In this document: piece by piece, positions 57,683-64,000 of the stretch
Numbering within the stretch: the first letter of the stretch is position 1
Layout of the letters: every line of letters starts with the position of its first letter
Source of the DNA: Quillaja saponaria
Lineage: Eukaryota; Streptophyta; Magnoliopsida; Fabales; Quillajaceae
NCBI GenBank assembly: GCA_029379385.1
Contig: CM055605.1
Span: 11,319,001 to 11,383,000 of the forward strand
Direction: 5' to 3'
Length of the DNA stretch: 64,000 nucleotides
The notes under the pieces: generated by a model
What the model was told of the DNA's origin: nothing
Database searches by the model: none
The model's input: only the letters and a program-made list of their open reading frames with translations
Program-made: the position numbers and the translations under genes

Positions 57683-58770
57683 TTTAAAAAGTGGAAATTT
57701 TTCCCTCCAGCTTTCCTTATTTCTTGCTGTCCTTCCAATATTTTAATGGGTATACATGACAATATGCATTTTAGTAACTATAATGGATAGTATATGACAA
57801 TATGTAGTTTAATATGCAAATAAGGAGAACATATTAACTTTAACCATTATAGTTACAAAATAAATATAATTTATGTCTCATCAAACCTTTTAGGATATCT
57901 TAACTATTAAAAATAAATAATGGGTTCATTTTTTCAGATGAAGAGATATAAACTCTGTATGAAATGTGTTTTAGTTGCAGTAGTTGGTTTAAGCATGACA
58001 TTCAGGTTTGAGCACGAAATTCTTGATATTTCTAACTACACTAATTTGGTTAGACAATCATTTTATTTCCATGATCAACTCTAGCATGAAATTTTGACAA
58101 GAATACCTATTTCTAAAACATATATGTGTAAGCTCATAATATTAGTATACTCCAATATCCCACTTAATAATCAATCGATTTCTTAATAGAAGATATCTTG
58201 TGAAATATAATATTAGAGACCTCAAACATAATATTAGTATACTCCAATATCCCACTTAATAATCAATCGATTTCTTAATAGAAGATATATTGTGAAATAT
58301 AATATTAGAGACCTCAAAGGCACCCATATATGTTTTAGAAATAGGTATTCTCATCAAAATTTCATGTTAGAGTGATCATGGAAATAAAATGATTGTCTAA
58401 ACCAAATCAGTGTAGCTAGAAACATCAAGAATTTCATGCTCGAACCTGAATGTCATGCTTTAACCTACTACTGCAGCTAACACACATTTCATAGGAGTTT
58501 ATGTCTTTTCATCTAAAAACAATGAACTCACGATTTATTTTTAGTAGTTAAGATATCCTAAAGGGTTTGAAGAGACATAAATTATATTTATTTTGTAACC
58601 ATAATGGTTAAATTTAATATGTTCTCCTTATTTGCATATTAAACTACATATTGTCATATACTATCCATTATAGTTACTAAAATGCATATTGTCATGTATA
58701 CCCATTAAAATATTGGAAGGACAGCAAGAAAATAAGGAAAGCTGGAGGGCAAAATTTACACCTTTTTAAA
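57683..58770. repeat. Large inverted repeat, arms of about 445 bp
   Basis: Arm 1 (57683-58126) and arm 2 (58325-58770) are reverse complements with few mismatches, for example CCTCCAGCTTTCCTTATTT against AAATAAGGAAAGCTGGAGG and ATACCTATTTCTAAAACATA against TATGTTTTAGAAATAGGTAT. The spacer is about 200 bp and holds two direct copies of a 92-bp unit. Transcription across it would give a long hairpin RNA. No ORF or transposon terminus was identified. Confidence 0.9.
58136..58319. repeat. 92-bp tandem direct repeat in the hairpin loop
   Basis: Two adjacent units (about 58136-58227 and 58228-58319), AATATTAGTATACTCC to ATTAGAGACCTCAAA, nearly identical. A third partial copy lies at 57597-57673 and a diverged one at about 60950-61060. 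Confidence 0.88.
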
Positions 58771-58774
58771 GTCT

Positions 58775-61700
58775 TATTACTTTAAGTGCCGTGTCAGTTA
58801 CTGATTAACACGCTATAGTTAACATAACCTAGAAAGACATTTTCCATTTTTTTTTTTCATTTTTTCCTTATAAAAATAGGTCTTTAATAGGTTTTTTATG
58901 CTTATAGAGTATATATATATATATATATAAAAGAACGCAAAATAAACACCCAAGTTTTCAAATCCATCAAGGGAGCAACTGCAACATTTCAGAACTTTTT
59001 GCTTATTTCCAAAAGTAGTTTTTAATCATGAGTTTGTAACATTTGCGTCCATTTGTCAGAATCTTCGTCTCGCTGTGTTAAGAATAAGGATATAAGGATA
59101 AATATTAAAATTGATAATAAAAATTAATTATATGTTATAATCTTATCCTAAAATCAATTCTTACATTTATTGTATTTATTTCTAATTTAATTATTTTTAT
59201 ACCATAAAAAATTAATTATTTAGTCATAAATGATTATACATGTTATAGTGCCTATAAAAAAAAATTTGTTATAGCATATTGTGAGCGATGAATTTAGGTA
59301 GAGTTAATTTAAATTAAAACATGTATATTCATATGTGTACACAGTTATATTTTTTCAATACTTATTTATTTTAATTATTTAAAGCAATTTGATAATGAAG
59401 TAGTAAAAAAAATTAATAATATTTATATATACATATATGGGTTGGGATCTGTTCACACCACTCAATTTTACATGGCTAATAACTTTTGTTTGGATGAGTT
59501 TTTCTTAAATTCCATTGCTAGATTAAAAAAGTTATTATGTAGATCACACACACTAAATTTTATATTGATTTCATCTTGTTTACTACTTTATCTAATAGCT
59601 CAAAAAATTTATATTTTCAAACTTTGTAAATTATTTATTTTAATAGTGTTGATGAGATAACTAAAATTATTCGATTAATATGAAATTTGAGGTATATATG
59701 TGATCTACGTAATAAACTTTTATAATTCAATGGTACTGGGATTCAAGAAAAAATCATCACAGCAACGGCGTTGTAAGATTAAGATAATCTTATATATATA
59801 TATATATATATATCAGTAGTTAATTAGTAAGATCTTATGATTTTCCTCAATATACTTATTTTTTTATTACAAAAACAGACTAGGTTTAGCAGTAAATTTC
59901 ATTATTTTCTGTATATCCTTGTCTTCCTCCATCACTGTGTCACCGCTGTTATCAATTTATCTTTGCTGGTATCAACAGTCACACTTAAACTAAGAGAAGT
60001 GAAGATAGAAATGTCTAAAAAAAATTCCCATATCCATCAAATTGAATATGATTACAATCAATTTACGTATTTAACTAACTCCCTACTAACTAATTCAACT
60101 TCTTTTCCCGCTAATGCAACTAAATGCCAACTAATTATTGACACAACAGAGTGTCGTTGTTATCACACAATATATTTTATTCTAACTTGTCCAAAGTGTT
60201 TGAGAGTGTGACTCTGGATTATGGCGTTCTTGGCGCTGTGGTGGATGACTGCAGAGTCTTGGTTGGACGACAATGAGGCTACTCGATACGCCGTGTGTTT
60301 CGTGAGAGAAACTGCTAGACACCTTAGCTCTCAGTCTTCAACACCTTTGTTTTTAAAAGGTTAAGATTGTATGTTATTTGGTTACATTGCTCTCATTTAC
60401 TAATCAATTTTCTTGTAATTTATTTGACACCTAATTAAAATAAAAGTATAAAGATGTAATTAAAAAAATTATAAAAGCACAAGAATTTAAAATATAATTT
60501 GGCTTTTCATTAATAACATATAAATTATAAAAGTACACCTAATTATTGGCTCTATATATATTCACAAATTGCGATGTGTATGAGAATATTGTCTAATTAT
60601 ATATTGACATGTAATGAAATCAAATCATGGAATCAAGAAACAGATCAAAAGAAATAGAATGAGAGTAACTCAAGAATTGATTAATTATTTACTTATATGT
60701 GCTACCTAATAATGTTATAAATCCTCTAAAACTTCAAAATTCCCATTCAATTTTTGCAAAATATCAAAATAAAAACCTCTTTATTATAATACAATGAAAC
60801 TCCTACTACTCTTTGTGTCAAATGCATAATTTGACTATAAATATAACTTAAATGTTATAATTAAATCCTTAATTATAACGTTCGGGTGCGATAAGGTGTT
60901 TGCCTTCCTATGAAGAATCAATGATCCCATCGAAGGGCTGGTTAATTATACTCCAATATCTCACCAATAATCAAGCAATACTGACCATGATTTCTTGATA
61001 GATGATATCCAGTGAAAATATAACTTCACATTTTAAAATAATATTAGAGACCTAAAATGCACTTATATATGTTATATAACTATATTGGCATGATTCATAA
61101 TTCCAAAAGTTCATAAGCATGGCAATAATATGATGCTTGAGCTATAATTGGAAATAAAATGATGTTCTAACCGAATTAGTGTAGCTAGAAACATTAAGAA
61201 TTTCATGCTCAAACCTACTATTGCTTTTCATACAGAATTTATGTCTCTTCATTTAAAAGCAATGAACCTACATTTTATTCCTCACATGTTTTTTATTAGT
61301 TAAGCTATATTAAATGTCTTGAAGAACCATTTTATAAAAAAAAAATCACTTAAGTGGTCCATTTTCAATGAAAAAACTAAAATGAAAATCTTATTAATTT
61401 TTGATAGGTCCTTCTCCTAGTAGAAACACGGGATTAATAATATGGTTTAATTAAGGATAATTTTACTGTCACAACCAAATATTTATAATCATAAATTATA
61501 ATTTATAAGAAACAAATATTTTATCCATCTCAGATATTATATCAGAAATGAGATTATTAGAGACATAAATATTTATAACAACCCTTATGTTTCCTTTAGT
61601 AATATACTAAACTTTGGCCTTGTAATGAGACCACTAGATTATTAAGACTTCTCTAATGAGCTCATGCTATATTCTAATGATATTAAATTGTACTAATATT

Positions 61701-62780
61701 TTAAGCAAGCTAGTAAAATATGTAGAATTAATATTTAGTCAATTAATATTTTATCTGTCTCATATTTTGACACAAAATTTGTTTCTTATCAACGAAATGG
61801 TGTTGATATTTTTTGTGCTTATGATCAACAATAGTCGCTGTCATTGAAGCTTAAAACGCTGCCACTGATAATTATTATCAACTGACAACATATCTGTCAA
61901 TGAGTTTTGTTGTCATTGATACTACATTTCTTGTAGTGTTTGCTCATAATTACAAATTTTATTTTAGAAAATTTATTTATTGAGCTTTGACTTTTTTCAA
62001 TCAAAAAATTATCAAAATTAATCTTAATTAAGTCGTGCAATTGTTCCCCATGAACATACATCCATAGAAATTATCTATTATCGTGAAACCGACCATATAT
62101 GCATGGTCCAAGATAAGACCAGTAGACCTCGTAAAGAAAAAAAACCAAACTAGATAAGAAAACTTGAATATATTCAATCCACGTACGTCTTTTTTTCACT
62201 TATTATAATAAACAAGTTAAATAAAATTCGTGCCTATCCATTGCATGCGTGCCAATAAATATTGACTTTGTCAAATATATAATTTCTACATCATTTTTTC
62301 TTTTTCAAGATCAATACTAAATTAGTCCACGTAAGAACACAGTCATTAATTAGCAAAATATGGATTAAAGTCATTCAGTTTAAGTAATTTCAAAATAAGC
62401 TTTGCTATGAAAGCTCGTCTTTCACACTAATTTCAAATACGTACTTTTTGAGATTTCTATAATCTCATTCCTTTGTACATTAATTTTTAGAGTTTTTATT
62501 TTTTATTTTTTTCTAGAAAGTGTTTCTAATTTTTCTAGAAATAGCTAGGTTGAGTATCCGAAGAACATTCATTAGAAATTAAAAAAAAAAAAATCATTTA
62601 TTTGGTACATTAATTTTAAAGTTCTTTTTTTCTTACAAGTTAAGCAATGCGCATGATCTGTAGATATATCATAATTATCTTTATGGTGCTACTTATCTTA
62701 TTGTTTTATTTTGTACTTCTTTTTCTTTACGTCATAATGTCAAGGGAAAGCCTTTGAAATTTTCAATCTCCTCTGTCCTT
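58775..62780. other. AT-rich intergenic region with diverged duplicates
   Basis: No intact gene. About 58850-59040 is related to 11750-11910. About 60950-61330 is a diverged copy of the loop unit plus arm 2 of the inverted repeat (GTGTAGCTAGAAACAT-AAGAATTTCATGCTC). The word ATCACTTAAGTGGT near 61347 recurs near 14550. The 124-codon ORF at 59837-60211 and shorter ones have no recognisable motif. Confidence 0.55.
60190..60350 (+). pseudogene. Short RNase H-fold (retroelement type) fragment
   Basis: A GC-richer patch encodes DYGVLGAVVDDCRVLVGRQ in one frame and CFVRETARHLSSQSS in another. These resemble the C-terminal half of the RVT_3 RNase H-like domain found in LINE-derived plant proteins (a VDDC..L helix, then the VSFVRR-AN-AH strand and helix). 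One frameshift and a stop lie between them. It is too short for a firm assignment. Confidence 0.45.
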
Positions 62781-62783
62781 CCT

Positions 62784-62794
62784 CTATAAAAAGG
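62784..62794 (+). promoter_or_regulatory. TATA box of the beta-glucosidase gene
   Basis: CTATAAAAAGG lies about 108 bp before the ATG at 62893, a good match to the plant consensus at a normal distance for a leader of about 75 bases. Confidence 0.7.
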
Positions 62795-62892
62795 CTCAGG
62801 GAAACCATAAAACATTGCATGTCTTGATGTTCTTCTAGTATTAATCCTCCATATACAAAACGTGGTTTAAACAAATTACTTAGCACTAAATT

Positions 62893-64000
62893 ATGACACA
62901 AAAAAGCTATAATATTCTCAATGGCCTTGTACTTGTTTTATGCATGGTAACTGTTGTCAAAGCAAATTCTGGCCTGAGTAGCTTCCTCAACCGGAGCAGT
63001 TTCCCACCTGGTTTTATTTTCGGGACTGCCTCGTCAGCATACCAGTATGAGGGTGCAGCAAGCAAAGGTGGTAGAGGATCAAGTATTTGGGATACCTACA
63101 CCCATAAATACCCAGAAAAGATTGCTGATAGAAGTAATGGAGATGTAGCTGTTGATCATTACAATCGCTACAAGGTTTAGCTTCTAATTGTTAATTATTT
63201 CGAGAAAAAAGAAAAACGACAGTTAATGCAAATGATTCATAGTACTTCTTAGTTAGTTGATGATTTATATATTTTTATGTCACAGGAAGATGTTGCTATC
63301 ATGAAAAACATGAATTGGGATGCATACAGATTCTCCATATCCTGGTCAAGAATTCTACCAAGTAAGGTGTTGCCTATGTTGACATTTGTGCAAGGATATA
63401 TATACGAAAGTAGTGCATTACTAATTTGAGTTTTTTTTTTTTTTTTAATCTCTATTCTCATATTGTTTTTTAAATTGGGTTTATTTTTGTTCTTTTTGTT
63501 AGATTTGATTGGTCTTCGGGTGTAAAATTAAAAGCTTTAATAATCAGATATCTAAGTCAACCGAGTATTTTATTACTTGAAGATATTGATGGGGTGCCAA
63601 ATATAGTGTTTATGTACAGAACATTACTCCAAATCCAATCCCTCCATTCAATTTATGTTTTTTTTTTAATTAAAAACTATATAACTTAGACTTCATTGAT
63701 TATTAGTCTAATTGTTTAAATTAATTATTATACAACTCCAATAGGTAAAACTTTGACCTGACTGATTTGACCAACAATCAAATTTTCAACCCAGATAGGG
63801 GATGGATATGATCAACATCGTACGATAACTGTGTTATAGAAGATTATCTAACTGCTGTGACGAACTAGGTCATGATCCAGTTGGAGATTGAAAATATTGA
63901 AAAAATTCTATCATATTTTTAAGTTAACTTTATAGGTATCTGCTGTCTCTTTCTAGAATTATAATATTTCATTGAAATGTTTGCAGAAGGAAAACTAGAT
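62893..64000 (+). CDS. GH1 family beta-glucosidase, 5' exons (continues past the window)
   Basis: Exon 1 is 62893-63174, exon 2 63286-63361, exon 3 starts at 63987; all borders are GT/AG and keep the frame. The protein begins with a signal peptide (about 25 residues, to ...VVKANS), so it is secreted or vacuolar. It continues with the GH1 N-terminal signature [20 protein letters not shown], whose Gln binds the glucose moiety. Next come [34 protein letters not shown], and [20 protein letters not shown] across the exon 2/3 junction. The catalytic glutamates lie beyond the window. Family members release glucose from defence or hormone glucosides; the N-terminus resembles the cyanogenic-glucosidase and related vacuolar/apoplastic group, but substrate cannot be told from this part. 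The intron positions match the conserved plant GH1 pattern. No defect was seen. Confidence 0.93.

Noticed and set aside
59837..60211. 124-codon ORF
   Set aside because: No recognisable motif; composition matches AT-rich background, and it lies in a duplicated non-coding block.

Overview
The window is nuclear DNA of a dicot flowering plant. It is AT-rich and almost gene-free. Evidence for a plant: a GH1 beta-glucosidase with plant-type introns, an intron-containing NADH-cytochrome b5 reductase pseudogene, Ty1/copia, LINE and hAT relics, and a caulimovirid (florendovirus-like) endogenous pararetrovirus. I cannot name the species.

Layout. 1-2000: decayed NADH-cytochrome b5 reductase gene on the minus strand, with introns. 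2445-5590: a MITE-like element, an unassigned ORF and a 5'-truncated LINE. 5656-11330: old LTR-like repeat sequence interrupted by a non-autonomous LTR element (6008-8985) and a GAGCTCG-type MITE (10797-11232). 11914-14500: relic of a hAT-related (TTF zinc finger/hAT) gene. 14862-22570: a very long solo LTR with 5-bp target duplications, holding a complete but dead copia element (15010-18964). 23606-23839: a small intact ORF for a secreted proline/arginine-rich peptide precursor with three 14-residue repeats; with the GH1 gene it is one of only two plausible live genes. 27394-35045: a non-coding LTR retrotransposon whose right LTR was invaded by a relative (30663-34712) that carries a 25-bp tandem array. 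36169-38640: a second LINE. 38631-54790: a pararetrovirus nest. 57160-61370: duplicated non-coding blocks including a 445-bp-arm inverted repeat. 62893-64000: start of a GH1 beta-glucosidase, cut by the window end.

The pararetrovirus region reads as three layers. Provirus AC occupies about 38840-41964 and 50074-54790. It was split by a solo LTR (41965-42250 plus 48464-50073, with the same 5-bp direct repeat on both outer flanks). That LTR was in turn split by a second provirus, B (42251-48463), which is circularly permuted with about 70 bp of terminal redundancy. AC begins and ends close to the tRNA primer site of the viral genome, whereas B starts and ends within RNase H and lacks the downstream ORF2. 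Both are heavily broken by stops and frameshifts. A short viral fragment sits inverted at one end of each.

No CRISPR, rRNA or convincing tRNA gene was seen. Apart from the peptide gene and the beta-glucosidase, every coding similarity in the window is a relic. Coordinates of element ends were read by eye from terminal motifs and target-site duplications; protein family calls rest on recognised motifs, not on database searches.
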